Shown: positions 46,566 through 57,240, counted from the stretch's first letter. The stretch: DNA of 64,000 bases from Cyanobacteria bacterium FACHB-DQ100 (GCA_014695195.1 JACJNW010000034.1:1-64000); one strand, 5' to 3'. A program made the numbers and translations. The notes: generated by a model from the sequence alone, not told the origin.

Positions 46566-47802
46566 CCCCGACTAATTGATATTTGTAAGTCACCAATCCT
46601 TCAAGCCCAACCGGGCCTCGCGGCGGCATTTTCTGTGTACTGATTCCAACTTCTGCTCCAAACCCATATCGAAAACCGTCGGCAAATCGCGTCGAACAGT
46701 TGTGATACACGCCTGCTGCATCAACTTGATTCATAAACAACTGTGCAGTTTTTACATCTTCAGTCACGATCGCATCGGTGTGTTTTGAGCCGTAAGTATT
46801 GATATGTGCGATCGCGTCTTCGGTTGAATCAACAATCTTAATCGCCAGAATTAAATCACTGTATTCTGTTGACCAATCTGCCTCGGTTGCTGCTGCAATG
46901 TTCAGAATTTCGCGAGTGCGTTCATCTCCGCGCAGTTCTACATTCTTGGCTTGAAATGCTGAAACCGCTTCGAGCAGAAATTCCGACGCGATCGCAGAAT
47001 GCACTAACAACGTTTCGATCGCATTGCAAGCCGCAGGATATTGCGTTTTAGAATCGACTGCAATGTTGATCGCTTTTCCAATATCGGCAGCACGATCGAC
47101 GTACAAATGGCAGATTCCATCAGCATGACCTAACACCGGAATCCGCGTATTATCCTGCACAAATTTCACGAACGAATTTGATCCGCGTGGAATAATCAGA
47201 TCCACATATTGATCGAGTTTCAATAACTCCAGTGTTTCCTCGCGTGTTGTCAGCAATTGCACAGCAGCCGGATCAATTCCCGCATTGGTCAATCCCTGAT
47301 GAATGGCTCTTACTAATGCTTCACACGATCGAATCGCTTCTTTCCCACCTTTGAGAATGACTCCATTCCCCGACTTAATCGCAAGGCTCGAAATCTGCAT
47401 CACCGCATCCGGTCGCGCCTCAAAGATCACGCCCAACACACCCAGCGGACAAGTCACCCGCTTGAGGATCAAACCTTCATCTAGTTCACGATGAATCTGA
47501 ACGGCTCCGATCGGATCGGCTAATTTACCAACATCGCGCACTCCCACGATCGCGCCCTTCAATTTCGCTTCATCCAACTTCAACCGCGCATACAGCGCCG
47601 AAGAAATTCCTTCTGCCTGTGCTGCCTCACAGTCCGCCGCATTTGCCGCCAAAATTTCTGCTGCATTTGCTTCGAGTGCATCGGCAATCTTCGCGATCGC
47701 CTCGTTTCGCTTCTCAGTTGGCTGCACCGCAAGTTGACGCGCTGCATTTTGGGTTTGCTGTGCGAGTGTGGTGAGTGAAACTGAAGCAGCAGAGGCAGTC
47801 AT
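46495..47802 (-). CDS. proA: glutamate-5-semialdehyde dehydrogenase (gamma-glutamyl phosphate reductase)
   Basis: This 435-residue aldehyde-dehydrogenase-family enzyme reduces gamma-glutamyl phosphate in proline synthesis. The catalytic Cys lies in [10 protein letters not shown] near residue 283. [16 protein letters not shown] and [15 protein letters not shown] are typical. The ATG begins MTASAASVS, and length is normal. proB is not adjacent. Confidence 0.93.
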   Translation of the reverse strand: MTASAASVSLTTLAQQTQNAARQLAVQPTEKRNEAIAKIADALEANAAEILAANAADCEAAQAEGISSALYARLKLDEAKLKGAIVGVRDVGKLADPIGAVQIHRELDEGLILKRVTCPLGVLGVIFEARPDAVMQISSLAIKSGNGVILKGGKEAIRSCEALVRAIHQGLTNAGIDPAAVQLLTTREETLELLKLDQYVDLIIPRGSNSFVKFVQDNTRIPVLGHADGICHLYVDRAADIGKAINIAVDSKTQYPAACNAIETLLVHSAIASEFLLEAVSAFQAKNVELRGDERTREILNIAAATEADWSTEYSDLILAIKIVDSTEDAIAHINTYGSKHTDAIVTEDVKTAQLFMNQVDAAGVYHNCSTRFADGFRYGFGAEVGISTQKMPPRGPVGLEGLVTYKYQLVGDGQIAATYSGANAKPFTHRDLSI

Positions 47803-47963
47803 GACAAAAATCCGATTCGTGACAGTTTCCAGCGTAATACATTCTTAGCGCAGCATCTTAGAGATGTTCTTCGTTCATCCAGCGAGATTTTTCAGCGTGC
47901 TAAGCTGAAAGCTGTAATCAAGATTAAGATTGGTTTACAAACGGTTGCATCCGGAAATCAAAC

Positions 47964-48794
47964 ATGATCAAGTTAGAGTCCGAATCTGGCTTTGCAGGTA
48001 GCGTTCCATTCAAAAACTTGCTGCCGCCCTATCGGTTTGTTCGTTCTGATGAAGCCGTGATTCATCACCATCATGCGGAAACCGCTCCACTTAACGAAAA
48101 AGCAGTTCGGGTGCTGAATTGGAACATTGCTAAGAATAATGACGATCGCGCATGGCAAACCGATTTTGATTGGATTCTCGATCGCTACCGTCCCGATCTG
48201 GTTTTTCTGCAAGAATTCAGTTTGTGCGCTCACTCCAAAAATTTTAAGCTGGCAGAATTAAGCTGGAGTTTCGCACCGAACTTTATCGACCAGTATCACA
48301 ACATTTATGCAGGGGTTTTAACTGGCTCCCAATCGACCAGTGTGACTCACCGAGCGTTAGTGACTGAGCATTTTGAACCTGTCTCAAATACCCCAAAGGT
48401 TTCTCTGGTTACAGAGCATCCGTTTGCTGCGGGAACCCTGCTGACGATTAACTCGCACCTAATTAATTTTGTCGATTTAGAAAAGTTCAAAGCACAACTG
48501 CACGAAATCGAAAGCGCGATCGCACATCATTCTGGAGCAGTCATCTTTTCGGGGGATTTTAATACTTGGAATCGATCCAGGTGGCAGATGCTTGATAAGA
48601 TGACGCGCAGACTCGGTTTAATCAGAGCAGAGTTTCCAGCAACCGATGCTCAAAAAATCAAGCGATTTTTGCTGTCTCCACCGCTCGATCATATTTTCTA
48701 TCGCGGATTGCGACAAAATTATTTAGCAGCGCGTGTTCTCGACCACATTCAATCGTCTGATCATAAACCGATGCTGGTTGAGTTTCATCTCTGA
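47964..48794 (+). CDS. endonuclease/exonuclease/phosphatase family protein
   Basis: This 276-residue protein has the EEP fold motifs in order: RVLNWNIAKN, LVFLQEF, TINSHLI, FSGDFNTWN, PLDHIFYRGL and SSDHKPM. The metal-binding Glu, Asp and His are present. Members act on nucleic acids, phospholipids or phosphoinositides. The PLD gene starts nine bases later, so a role in lipid turnover is possible. Confidence 0.85.
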   Translation: MIKLESESGFAGSVPFKNLLPPYRFVRSDEAVIHHHHAETAPLNEKAVRVLNWNIAKNNDDRAWQTDFDWILDRYRPDLVFLQEFSLCAHSKNFKLAELSWSFAPNFIDQYHNIYAGVLTGSQSTSVTHRALVTEHFEPVSNTPKVSLVTEHPFAAGTLLTINSHLINFVDLEKFKAQLHEIESAIAHHSGAVIFSGDFNTWNRSRWQMLDKMTRRLGLIRAEFPATDAQKIKRFLLSPPLDHIFYRGLRQNYLAARVLDHIQSSDHKPMLVEFHL

Positions 48795-48802
48795 GTCAGG
48801 CT

Positions 48803-50245
48803 ATGGTCGATGTCGGTGGTTCCGTTCGGATCTTTAGCATTGCCGCAATTGTTGTTCATGTTTTAGGAGTTATCAATGCGGGTCATGCCGTGATGACGGT
48901 GCGATCGTCGCGTGGGGCGGTGGCTTGGAGTATTTCACTCTTGACATTTCCGTGGTTAGCGATTCCAGCCTACTGGGTTTTGGGACGCAATCGATTCTAT
49001 GGCTATGCGGAAGCGCTTCATGCCGCTTATGTCGAACACAACACGCTGGCTCAACAGGTTTATCAAGAGGCTTTAGAATACAAAACGGAATTACCCAAAG
49101 AATTCGCTTCGCTGCAAAAGTTAGCAGATACGTTAACAACGATTCCATTCACAACGGGAAATCATTTTGAATTGTTGCTGAATGGAATGGAAACCTTTGC
49201 AGCAATGCTATCTGCAATTGGATCAGCAAAAGATTATATATTGCTGCAAACCTATACGTTAGATGATGATGAGATTGGGCATGAATTCTGCAAAGCTCTA
49301 ATTCAGAAAGCGTCTCAGGGTGTCCGAGTGTACTTGCTCTACGATGGAATTGGCACACGCGGACTGGCACGATCGTATCTCCGCTCTCTTCGTCAAGCAG
49401 GCGTGAAAGTTAGAGCCTTTAGAAGCACAAAAGGACGGGGAAATCGCTGGCAAATTAACTTTCGGAATCACCGCAAGATTCTGATTGTCGATGGCGCGAT
49501 CGGCTTTGTGGGGGGATTGAATATTGCGGATGAATATCTCGGCTACAAACCGCCCTTAAGCCCGTGGCGCGACACGCACATGAGAGTGCAAGGAACTGCG
49601 GTGAAATGTCTACAGGGAAGTTTTTTAGGCGACTGGTTTTGGGCAACGCGAAGCCTTCCGAAAGTGCAATGGAACATTGATCCGAAACCAGGGTTTAACC
49701 AAACAGCGCTCGTATTTCCGACGGGACCTGCGGATCATGTTCCCGCTTGTACGTTGTTTTTCCTGAATGTGATCAATCAAGCAACACAACGGTTGTGGAT
49801 TGCGAGTCCCTATCTTGTGCCGGATGAATCGATCGCAACTGCGCTCAAACTTGCTGCAATTCGTGGGGTCGATGTGCGGATTTTGCTTCCGAATCGTCCA
49901 GATCATTTCATGGTGTATTTCTGCGCGTTTTCGTATTACAACGAGATGCAAACCGCAGGCGTGAAGATTTACCGCTATCAGCCTGGATTTATGCACCAAA
50001 AAATCATTTTGGTGGATGATGCGATCGCCGGAGTTGGCACAGTCAATTTGGATAATCGATCGTTCCAACTGAATTTTGAAGTCACCGTGTTTGTGCTGAA
50101 TCAGGAGTTTGTGCGATCGGTTGAGAAAATGCTGCAAGACGATTTAGAACTCTGTCGCTTAGTTGAACCTGGAGACTATCAGAAACGTCCATTGTGGTTT
50201 CGGTTAGTGGCGCGGATTGCGCGATTATTTGCCCCGATCTTGTAA
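48803..50245 (+). CDS. cls: cardiolipin synthase-like phospholipase D protein
   Basis: The 480 residues begin with two membrane helices and a PLDc_N region (WSISLLTFPWLAIPAYWVLGR). Two HKD motifs follow: NHRKILIVDG with GFVGGLNIADEY, and MHQKIILVDD with GTVNLDNRSF. This is the bacterial cardiolipin synthase layout. It acts at the inner membrane, joining phosphatidylglycerol molecules. It is in a probable operon with the EEP gene. Confidence 0.88.
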   Translation: MVDVGGSVRIFSIAAIVVHVLGVINAGHAVMTVRSSRGAVAWSISLLTFPWLAIPAYWVLGRNRFYGYAEALHAAYVEHNTLAQQVYQEALEYKTELPKEFASLQKLADTLTTIPFTTGNHFELLLNGMETFAAMLSAIGSAKDYILLQTYTLDDDEIGHEFCKALIQKASQGVRVYLLYDGIGTRGLARSYLRSLRQAGVKVRAFRSTKGRGNRWQINFRNHRKILIVDGAIGFVGGLNIADEYLGYKPPLSPWRDTHMRVQGTAVKCLQGSFLGDWFWATRSLPKVQWNIDPKPGFNQTALVFPTGPADHVPACTLFFLNVINQATQRLWIASPYLVPDESIATALKLAAIRGVDVRILLPNRPDHFMVYFCAFSYYNEMQTAGVKIYRYQPGFMHQKIILVDDAIAGVGTVNLDNRSFQLNFEVTVFVLNQEFVRSVEKMLQDDLELCRLVEPGDYQKRPLWFRLVARIARLFAPIL

Positions 50246-50289
50246 TCGACCTGCTACGATCGCGATCTGCACTCTTGCTGATTGATGTG

Positions 50290-52803
50290 ATGAAAACTCC
50301 AGAACTGCTTGCACCTGCTGGAAATTGGGAATGCGCTAAGGCTGCGATCGAGAACGGCGCAGATGCAATCTACTTTGGGTTGGATCGGTTTAATGCCCGA
50401 ATGCGAGCAGAAAACTTTACAGAATCGGATCTGCCGGAGTTAATGGAGTTTTTACACTGGCGCGGCGTGAAGGGTTATGTCACGCTGAATACATTAATCT
50501 TTCAGAATGAATTAGCAGAAGTAGAACAATACTTACGATCGATTATCACTTCCGGTGTCGATGCGGTGATTGTGCAAGACATTGGAATTTGTCGTTTAAT
50601 TCGCCACTTATCTCCAGATTTTCCGATTCATGGCTCGACTCAAATGACGGTGACGAGTGCAGCAGGAGTCGAGTTTGCGAAGTCGCTCGGTTGTCAGTTG
50701 GTCGTATTAGCGCGGGAATGTTCGATCAAAGAGATTAACAAGATTCAAAAGCAATTAAACGACAACAACATCACGCTACCGCTTGAAGTGTTTGTGCATG
50801 GTGCATTGTGTGTGGCGTATTCAGGGCAGTGTTTGACCAGCGAAGCGTTAGGAGGTCGATCGGCGAATCGGGGAGAATGTGCTCAAGCTTGTCGAATGCC
50901 CTATGAATTAATTTCGGACGGACAAACCGTGAATTTAGGCGATCGACGGTATTTGCTCAGCCCTCAAGATTTAGCCGGATTAGATGTGCTGCCAGAACTG
51001 GTGCGATCCGGCGTGTCTTGTCTCAAAATCGAAGGACGGTTAAAAGCTCCTGAATATGTGGCGAATGTCACTAGAGTTTATAGAAATGCACTTGATCAAG
51101 CGATCGCTGATGTGAATGCTGAACGCTACAACTTAGAAATGGCATTTTCACGCGGCTTGCACACTGGATGGTTTAACGGAATTAACAATCAAGAACTCGT
51201 TCATGCAAGATTTGGCAAGAAGCGCGGCGTTTATCTCGGTGAAGTGATTGATATTCGACGAGAGCAGATTACGATCGCTGCAAAAGCCCCAGTAAAACCC
51301 GGCGATGGCGTTGTCTTCGATGCGGGACATCCAGAAGCTAAAGAAGAAGGCGGACGGATTTATGCCGTCGATCGACAAAACGGAAAAACAATTTTGACAT
51401 TTGGACGCGATCAGTTAAATTTGCGTCGCATCAGTACCGGCGATTTGATTTGGAAAACGAGCGATCCGGATCTCGATCGACAAATTCGCCAAACTTACGC
51501 AGGCGATCAACCAAAATTTCAGCGACCGATTGAGATTGAAATTCATGGTGAAATTGGGCAGGCTTTGATTGCGATCGCCAGAGATGCTGCGGGACATATT
51601 ACCCGCGTTGAATCTGAGATGCCCTTAGTTGAAGCACATTCAAAACCTTTAACGACGGAGCGATTACAAGAACAATTCGGACGACTTGGAAATACACCAT
51701 TCAAGTTAGGCAAACTCGACAATCATTTAACGGATGCTGCAATGATTCCGGTGAGTGAACTGAATCGAATGCGGCGGGAAATTGTCGATCGATTAGAACA
51801 ACTCCGAATTCAACCGAAACAATGGCAAATGGATGAGGCGCGATCAATGCAAGATTTATTGCCCTCATCCCCAACCCTTCTCCCTAGGGGAGAAGGGAGC
51901 CAGACCTCTTATTCCCTCTCCCCTAGGGAGAGGGCTAGGGTGAGGGCAACAACCGATCCAACCGTAGCGAACAATCCTGAATTAACTATTCTTGTTCGCA
52001 ATCTTAAACAATTAGAAACGGTTTTGAAATCAGGAATTCAAACCGTTTACTGCGAATTTGAAGATCCTCGCGCTTATCGTCAAGCCGTTGAGTTAACTCG
52101 CCAATCTTCAGATGCAGAAATTTGGGTGGCACCACCGAGAATTACAAAACCTGGTGAACAGTGGATCTTAGATCAAGTTCGCAAATCAAACGCAGATGGG
52201 TATTTGATCCGAAACTATGATCACTTGAAGTATTTCAAGGACGATCGCAAAATTGGTGACTTCTCGCTCAATGTCGCTAACGCTATTACTGCCGATTACT
52301 TCAAACAATTCGGTCTAGAACGTCTCAGCGCTTCGTATGACCTCAATATCGAACAACTGACGCACCTCATTAAAAGCTGTCCCTCCGATTGGCTTGAAAT
52401 CACCATTCATCAACACATTCCAATGTTTCACATGGAGCATTGTGTCTTCTGTGCATTTCTCTCAGAAGGCACGGACTTCACGAACTGCGGCAGACCTTGT
52501 GAACAGCATGAAGTGAAATTGCGCGATCGTACCGGAATCGAGCACGTTTTACACGCCGATGCAGGCTGCCGAAATACTGTATTCAACGGAACCGCACAAA
52601 CCGGAGCAGAATTCTTACATCACTTGCAACAATGCGGCGCACAACGCTTTAGAATCGAATTTCTCAACGAATCCAGTCATCAAATCACACAGACTATCGA
52701 TCGCTATCGTCAACTCCTGAACGGAGAAATCACAGGCGCACAACTTTGGCGGGATTTAAAACTGCAAAATCAGCTTGGAGTTACACGCGGCACATTGGGT
52801 TGA
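50290..52803 (+). CDS. U32 family protein (RlhA/YegQ-like) with in-frame repeat insertion
   Basis: The 837-residue product starts MKTPELLAPAGNWECAKAAI, the U32 signature. It has VFVHGALCVAYSGQCLTSE, then GGRSANRGECAQACRMPYEL with its Cys set, and further Cys-rich sequence at the end (HCVFCAFL, CGRPCEQHEV). U32 proteins were called peptidases; several are now known to hydroxylate RNA or ubiquinone precursors. At residues 524-553 the Pro-Arg-rich LLPRGEGSQTS/PRERARVRA segment is encoded by an inserted palindromic repeat, between the two halves. I start at the ATG that opens the conserved region. Confidence 0.85.
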   Translation: MKTPELLAPAGNWECAKAAIENGADAIYFGLDRFNARMRAENFTESDLPELMEFLHWRGVKGYVTLNTLIFQNELAEVEQYLRSIITSGVDAVIVQDIGICRLIRHLSPDFPIHGSTQMTVTSAAGVEFAKSLGCQLVVLARECSIKEINKIQKQLNDNNITLPLEVFVHGALCVAYSGQCLTSEALGGRSANRGECAQACRMPYELISDGQTVNLGDRRYLLSPQDLAGLDVLPELVRSGVSCLKIEGRLKAPEYVANVTRVYRNALDQAIADVNAERYNLEMAFSRGLHTGWFNGINNQELVHARFGKKRGVYLGEVIDIRREQITIAAKAPVKPGDGVVFDAGHPEAKEEGGRIYAVDRQNGKTILTFGRDQLNLRRISTGDLIWKTSDPDLDRQIRQTYAGDQPKFQRPIEIEIHGEIGQALIAIARDAAGHITRVESEMPLVEAHSKPLTTERLQEQFGRLGNTPFKLGKLDNHLTDAAMIPVSELNRMRREIVDRLEQLRIQPKQWQMDEARSMQDLLPSSPTLLPRGEGSQTSYSLSPRERARVRATTDPTVANNPELTILVRNLKQLETVLKSGIQTVYCEFEDPRAYRQAVELTRQSSDAEIWVAPPRITKPGEQWILDQVRKSNADGYLIRNYDHLKYFKDDRKIGDFSLNVANAITADYFKQFGLERLSASYDLNIEQLTHLIKSCPSDWLEITIHQHIPMFHMEHCVFCAFLSEGTDFTNCGRPCEQHEVKLRDRTGIEHVLHADAGCRNTVFNGTAQTGAEFLHHLQQCGAQRFRIEFLNESSHQITQTIDRYRQLLNGEITGAQLWRDLKLQNQLGVTRGTLG
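51861..51947. repeat. palindromic repeat inside the U32 gene
   Basis: GCCCTCATCCCC faces GGGTGAGGGC at the ends. Inner stems TTCTCCC/GGGGAGAA and CCCTCTCCC/GGGAGAGGG nest within. The element resembles the widespread CCCTCxCCC-type repeats and is read through in frame. Confidence 0.75.
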
Positions 52804-52930
52804 TGCAATTGATAAGTTTTCTCCAAGTCCTGAAATCTTCTGCTTCTGTCCTGTGGTAGACGGAGGATCGATCGTAAATTTCGTAAAATTGCCCCGAACG
52901 CAAATTGATTATTATGTTCGGAGGACTTAT

Positions 52931-53245
52931 ATGAAACGTTTAATGGCGCGTGTCTTTGCAGTGCTTGTTGTCGGTTTGATGGCATGGACAGGCTTCTTTA
53001 TGCCTGCTTATGCAAATGTGACACTTCAACCGCCCGGAAGTGAAGAAGTCATCAGCCCAGATGGACAAGAGTATTCCAGCCGCCAAGAAGCTTACGAAAA
53101 AGCGATGGAAGCTGCAAACGATCCGAAGGGCTTAGACAAAGAATATGAGAAAGATCTCAAGATCTTCAAGAAGGAAAATCCTGATCAAGCCAACATCATC
53201 GAAAAGGCAGAAGCGGCAGTTGAGAAGGTTGTTGGTGATAAGTAA
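52931..53245 (+). CDS. small exported hypothetical protein
   Basis: This 104-residue protein has a clear signal peptide (MKRLMARVFAVLVVGLMAW..., cut after AYA). A charged helical tail (QEAYEKAMEAANDPKGLDKE) follows. It should be periplasmic or lumenal. No family recognised. CGGAGGA precedes the ATG. Confidence 0.75.
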   Translation: MKRLMARVFAVLVVGLMAWTGFFMPAYANVTLQPPGSEEVISPDGQEYSSRQEAYEKAMEAANDPKGLDKEYEKDLKIFKKENPDQANIIEKAEAAVEKVVGDK

Positions 53246-53296
53246 TTAGATTCTGCATCAATTCTCATCGGCGATCGAGCTTTCAAACTCGATCGC

Positions 53297-53980
53297 TTAG
53301 CCTACTGCTTTCCACGATCGCAATCCTTCCAACACCTGATCGGTCGTCGCTGTCCATCCGACGATGCCACCTTGCGCCCGCATCATTTCTAAGGTCGCTT
53401 GCTTAAACTCAGCAAAATAGCTCTCGGTTGCATCTTCAACCAACAAACATTCATAACCACGATCGTTCGCCTCACGCATCGTCGTTTGAACACAAACTTC
53501 TGTTGTTACGCCTGCAATCAATAAATGCGTAACGTTGCGCGCAATCAAGTGCATCTCTAAATCAGTATTGTAGAACGCACCTTTTCCCGGTTTTGGAATC
53601 AAGACTTCTCCAGGCATCGGTGCAAGTTCTGGAATAATTTCATTTCCAGGTTCCCCTAAGACTAGAATTCTCCCCAATTTGCCAGAATCGCCGATCGTCA
53701 ACTCTCCCCGACCGCGCTTCAACTTCGATTTGGGACAATCAGATAAGTCAGGCTGGTGCCCTTCTTGGGTATGAAAAATCGGGACATTGAAAGCGCGACA
53801 GCCTTCGAGCAAGCGTTTCACAGTCGGAACGATCGCCGTTAATCGCCCGACGTCATTTCCTAACACTTCGCCAAATCCACCCGATTCAAGAAAATCGCGC
53901 TGCATATCAATCACAATCAACGCGATTTCCGAATCGATCGGTAGCTCATACTCGTAAGGCTGTGCGGCAATAAATGTCAT
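53297..53980 (-). CDS. isochorismatase-like cysteine hydrolase
   Basis: This 227-residue protein has the Asp-Lys-Cys triad: D25 in VIDMQRDF, K133 in [10 protein letters not shown] and C163 in [11 protein letters not shown]. Family members hydrolyse amides such as nicotinamide, biuret or ureidoacrylate. The sequence is nearer the biuret/RutB-like branch by eye, but the substrate is unproven. It follows the next gene by five bases on the same strand. Confidence 0.85.
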   Translation of the reverse strand: MTFIAAQPYEYELPIDSEIALIVIDMQRDFLESGGFGEVLGNDVGRLTAIVPTVKRLLEGCRAFNVPIFHTQEGHQPDLSDCPKSKLKRGRGELTIGDSGKLGRILVLGEPGNEIIPELAPMPGEVLIPKPGKGAFYNTDLEMHLIARNVTHLLIAGVTTEVCVQTTMREANDRGYECLLVEDATESYFAEFKQATLEMMRAQGGIVGWTATTDQVLEGLRSWKAVG

Positions 53981-53985
53981 AGGTT

Positions 53986-54765
53986 CTAGAAGGGAATTCC
54001 TTGTCCCTTAGATGGTAAGGCTTTGAGATAGTGCAGAAACTCGATCAATTCATCCTCATCTAGCTCAGCACGAGTTTTTTTACCGTAAGTGTCTTGAAGA
54101 TACGTGCTTCCTTGTTTCTTTGTCCAGCCAATCCGCTCAATTTCTGTACCAATTTGCGCGATCGCATCGGATAGATCGATCGGTTCTGGTGCAGGCAGTT
54201 CTGGCTCATCGTCTTCAAAATCCGACGCGAAATCGATCGTCGGGTTCGCAGGCTCACGAGTGATTTCTGGCAGTGCAGATTTAATCTCTGGCATATCTAA
54301 GCCCGGAAATGACAGCAAATCAGGAACTGGAGCCACTTCATCGATTGGTTCTTCTTTTTTCTTGCGAACCGTTTTCTTGGGAATTTCAGGAACCAACGCT
54401 TCAACGGCAGGTAATGGAAGATCGGGAATTGCCGCTGTAAAACTCGGTTCGACTTCTTTAGGAGGTTCCATCGATCGCGCCGCCACATCAAATGTAGTTG
54501 CGCCTCCGGTTGGCGAAATTCCTAGCACCTCCATTGCTCGAACCCGCGCTCGATCTTCTGCAACTTCGATTTTTTCAGCCGCCGCCATTCCGGTAGCCAT
54601 CGTCGTGGTTCCAACCTGGACGATGGCTCTGACCACAAACTGTCCATCATGAATTTGAACCAGTTCCGAAATCAGCGCTCCTTGCGGAAAGCGGCTTCTG
54701 AGTTGGGCAAATAAGCTGTGCCCTTGAGAATATTGTGCGATCTGGTCGTCAGCAGAAGAAAACAT
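53986..54765 (-). CDS. hypothetical protein with Rad52-like look at both ends
   Basis: This 259-residue protein has an N-terminal region ([19 protein letters not shown], then [17 protein letters not shown]) resembling the start of some single-strand annealing proteins. A Pro/Glu-rich middle follows, and the tail reads [21 protein letters not shown]. The similarity is an impression only. An upstream ATG at 54798 is possible. It is transcribed ahead of the cysteine hydrolase gene. Confidence 0.6.
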   Translation of the reverse strand: MFSSADDQIAQYSQGHSLFAQLRSRFPQGALISELVQIHDGQFVVRAIVQVGTTTMATGMAAAEKIEVAEDRARVRAMEVLGISPTGGATTFDVAARSMEPPKEVEPSFTAAIPDLPLPAVEALVPEIPKKTVRKKKEEPIDEVAPVPDLLSFPGLDMPEIKSALPEITREPANPTIDFASDFEDDEPELPAPEPIDLSDAIAQIGTEIERIGWTKKQGSTYLQDTYGKKTRAELDEDELIEFLHYLKALPSKGQGIPF

Positions 54766-54991
54766 AGCGGAATTTGTCGAAATAAGGTTCGCGATCATCT
54801 TTATTTTAGAAGGGAAACAATATAGGCGCTTTGATCGGGAAGTCTATAGGTTACAGGATGATCTGAAAATTCGATCGCTCTAAAATAAAAAAGAATTGAA
54901 ACGTTTTGTACAGCACCTGACATCTAAAAATTCTATTGTTATAGTGAAGCCTTCAGCTGACCGCTTTTCCCCAGATTTCTTTGACAATTCA

Positions 54992-55663
54992 ATGTTTTAC
55001 AAAAACGTGCCAGAGGGTCAAGAACCGATTCGGGTTCACTTCGAGCGCCAGATTAAACGCATCCAACGCGATGTATTGCGGATGGGAGCATTGGTCGAAC
55101 GATCGTGCTGTCTCGCTCGCGAAGCCCTATTCGATCGCAATCTCGCTGCCGCTGACCAAATTCGCAAACTCGATAAGAAAATCGATCGTCTCTACAAACA
55201 GATCGAACTCGATTGCGTCAATCTAATCGCGCTGCAATCCCCGGTGGCTCAAGATCTAAGGCTACTCAGCGCTTTGATGCAGCTTGTCCGCGACCTAGAG
55301 CGAATTGGCGACTATGCTCAGAATTTAGGCGATGTCGCAGTGCAGTTGTTTCCGTATCCTGAATCGCCGCACCTGGGTAAAATTCAGCAGATGTTCGATC
55401 GCTGTCGGGCAATGTTAGCCCTTAGTTTAGAGTCGCTGTCCGATCTCAACGCTGAATTGGGTTTAGATGTGCGTCAGCGTGATGATGTCGTGGATTCAGA
55501 CTACGAAACGCTTTATAACTTATTGGCGCGTCAGAAAGATGTAAAGGGCATGATCGAACCGATCGTGCTGCAAGTGCTGATCATTCGCCACTTAGAGCGC
55601 ATGGCAGATCATGCGGCAAATATCGGTAAGCGAGTGGCGTACATTGTCACGGGCAAACGCTAA
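54992..55663 (+). CDS. phoU: phosphate transport regulator PhoU
   Basis: This 223-residue all-helical protein has two PhoU repeats; the metal-binding-type pattern appears as RDLERIGDYAQNLGD near residue 95 and RHLERMADHAANIGK near residue 198. PhoU restrains phosphate uptake through the Pst transporter and its sensor kinase. The start at 54992 gives family length; upstream codons stay open but without support. No pst genes adjoin. Confidence 0.88.
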   Translation: MFYKNVPEGQEPIRVHFERQIKRIQRDVLRMGALVERSCCLAREALFDRNLAAADQIRKLDKKIDRLYKQIELDCVNLIALQSPVAQDLRLLSALMQLVRDLERIGDYAQNLGDVAVQLFPYPESPHLGKIQQMFDRCRAMLALSLESLSDLNAELGLDVRQRDDVVDSDYETLYNLLARQKDVKGMIEPIVLQVLIIRHLERMADHAANIGKRVAYIVTGKR

Positions 55664-55719
55664 TTTTTTCCGGGCGATTCTATCTAATCAAACAATCGCC
55701 CGATGCAAACAATCTGGTT

Positions 55720-56589
55720 TTACGCTTTTGCGAGTGCAGGTTCACGCATCAGGGGTGCAATTGCATCGATCGCAGTTGCACCATAGACTTCGCAAGAGTT
55801 ATTCGGACTCTCGATTAATTTCACTTTGTACAACTGTGCCCCGATTTGACAAATCGGCTCCTCAAGCAAGTCGCGAATGTGAACGGCGATGTTTTCTGCG
55901 GTGGGCACAACTTTCTCAAAATAAGGGATATCTTTGTTTAAGAAAGTGTGGTCGAAAGGTTCTACAACGTAATCATCAACCGCTTTCTGGAATGCGACTA
56001 AATCTGCAATCATTCCCGTTCGCTGATCCATTTCACCTTTGATTGTGACTTCAAGGTGATAATTGTGACCGTGACCATTGGGGCGGGCGCATTTGCCGTA
56101 GATTTCGCAGTTCTGCTCAAAACTCAGATCAGGACGAGCGAGACGGTGAGCAGCGCTAAAGTGAGTGCTGATGGTGAGGTAAGCTTCCATGTTGTTTCCT
56201 AGATAATCTGCCCAGAGTTCAGGATGTTCGTAAAGTCGGATTTTGACAATCGGCAAGTGCGGCGCGAGTCGATACCAGATCGATCGAGCAATATTTTCAG
56301 TTGTGGGAAGGGTTTGCTGGAACTCTGTCCACGCGTCATTTAGATAGGAAAAGTCAAGCTGACTGGTGACTTCGCGCTTGATCACATGCTTGACATCCGA
56401 CAGATTGAGTACCATGCCATATTCGTCTAGATCCCCCAGCATTGAGACGTACACGACATAGTTATGCCCATGTCCGGGAGCGCGCGTACAAGCCCCGAAT
56501 CGCTCGACGTTTTCCGCCTCGCTCAGTTCTGGCAGATAGTACCGATGGCTTGCCGAAAACTGGGCGCGGCGATCGATGATACATTTCAT
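55720..56589 (-). CDS. double-domain 6-pyruvoyl-tetrahydropterin synthase/QueD family protein
   Basis: The 289 residues consist of two full PTPS/QueD domains in tandem. The first has H15, C34, H40 and H42 (CTRAPGHGHNY). The second has H148, C167, H173 and H175 (CARPNGHGHNY). Both therefore keep zinc ligands and the catalytic Cys. A normal single-domain queD lies at 6.1 kb, so this one may serve another pterin route. It stands alone behind phoU. Confidence 0.85.
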   Translation of the reverse strand: MKCIIDRRAQFSASHRYYLPELSEAENVERFGACTRAPGHGHNYVVYVSMLGDLDEYGMVLNLSDVKHVIKREVTSQLDFSYLNDAWTEFQQTLPTTENIARSIWYRLAPHLPIVKIRLYEHPELWADYLGNNMEAYLTISTHFSAAHRLARPDLSFEQNCEIYGKCARPNGHGHNYHLEVTIKGEMDQRTGMIADLVAFQKAVDDYVVEPFDHTFLNKDIPYFEKVVPTAENIAVHIRDLLEEPICQIGAQLYKVKLIESPNNSCEVYGATAIDAIAPLMREPALAKA

Positions 56590-56655
56590 AGAAAGGTTGG
56601 GAGTTTAAAAAACTTCATACACCTTTAGGATAAGCTCTCCCGGTTGGGAATGCGT

Positions 56656-57240
56656 TTAAATTTGTGGGGCGTTTAGAATCTGATTCACGCTTTGATCAAA
56701 CATTGGGACGATCGACGATGGAACTTTCTCATCGCCTCTCAGCACTTGATCTTCGTATTGACCGTTTACCCAGGTACAGAGAGTAATTTGCTGTTCTTGC
56801 GGATCAATAATCCAATATTCGGGAATGCAGCGAGCGGCATACTCGGTGCGTTTGTGGCGATAATCCCGATCGCGATTCACTGTGCCGGGTGAGACGACTT
56901 CGATGACGATCGCGGGTGGCGGCATATCATGAGTGATGGTTGCTCGTGTTGCTTGGTTTAGTGCTGCTTTAGACTCCTCGGTATGAAGAATTAAATCAGG
57001 CAGTCGGCATCTGGCTTGTCTGCCGGACACTTCAATCTCAGTATCTTTGTAGGCAATCAGCCCGATCGGAAAATGCTTGAGAAGCTCAAAAAAGATGCGC
57101 TTAGCAACATCGTTATTTTGCTGTGATTCTGGCGGCATTTCGATTAGTTCTCCGTCCACAAGTTCGTATCGCGTATCTGTGCCGTCGTCGTAAGCCAGAT
57201 ACTCCTCAAAAGTGAGTTTTTTCGTTTGAGCCTGAGTCAT
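56656..57240 (-). CDS. Uma2 family protein (DUF820)
   Basis: This 194-residue protein contains [30 protein letters not shown], then [41 protein letters not shown]-like core and [10 protein letters not shown]. The acidic core residues appear intact. The cellular role is unknown. It follows the ArsA-like gene on the same strand; an ATG at 57240 begins the conserved part. Confidence 0.85.
   Translation of the reverse strand: MTQAQTKKLTFEEYLAYDDGTDTRYELVDGELIEMPPESQQNNDVAKRIFFELLKHFPIGLIAYKDTEIEVSGRQARCRLPDLILHTEESKAALNQATRATITHDMPPPAIVIEVVSPGTVNRDRDYRHKRTEYAARCIPEYWIIDPQEQQITLCTWVNGQYEDQVLRGDEKVPSSIVPMFDQSVNQILNAPQI

Noticed and set aside
49625-50137. 170-codon frame antisense to the PLD gene
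   Set aside because: Lies over the second HKD region of a clear enzyme; no independent support.
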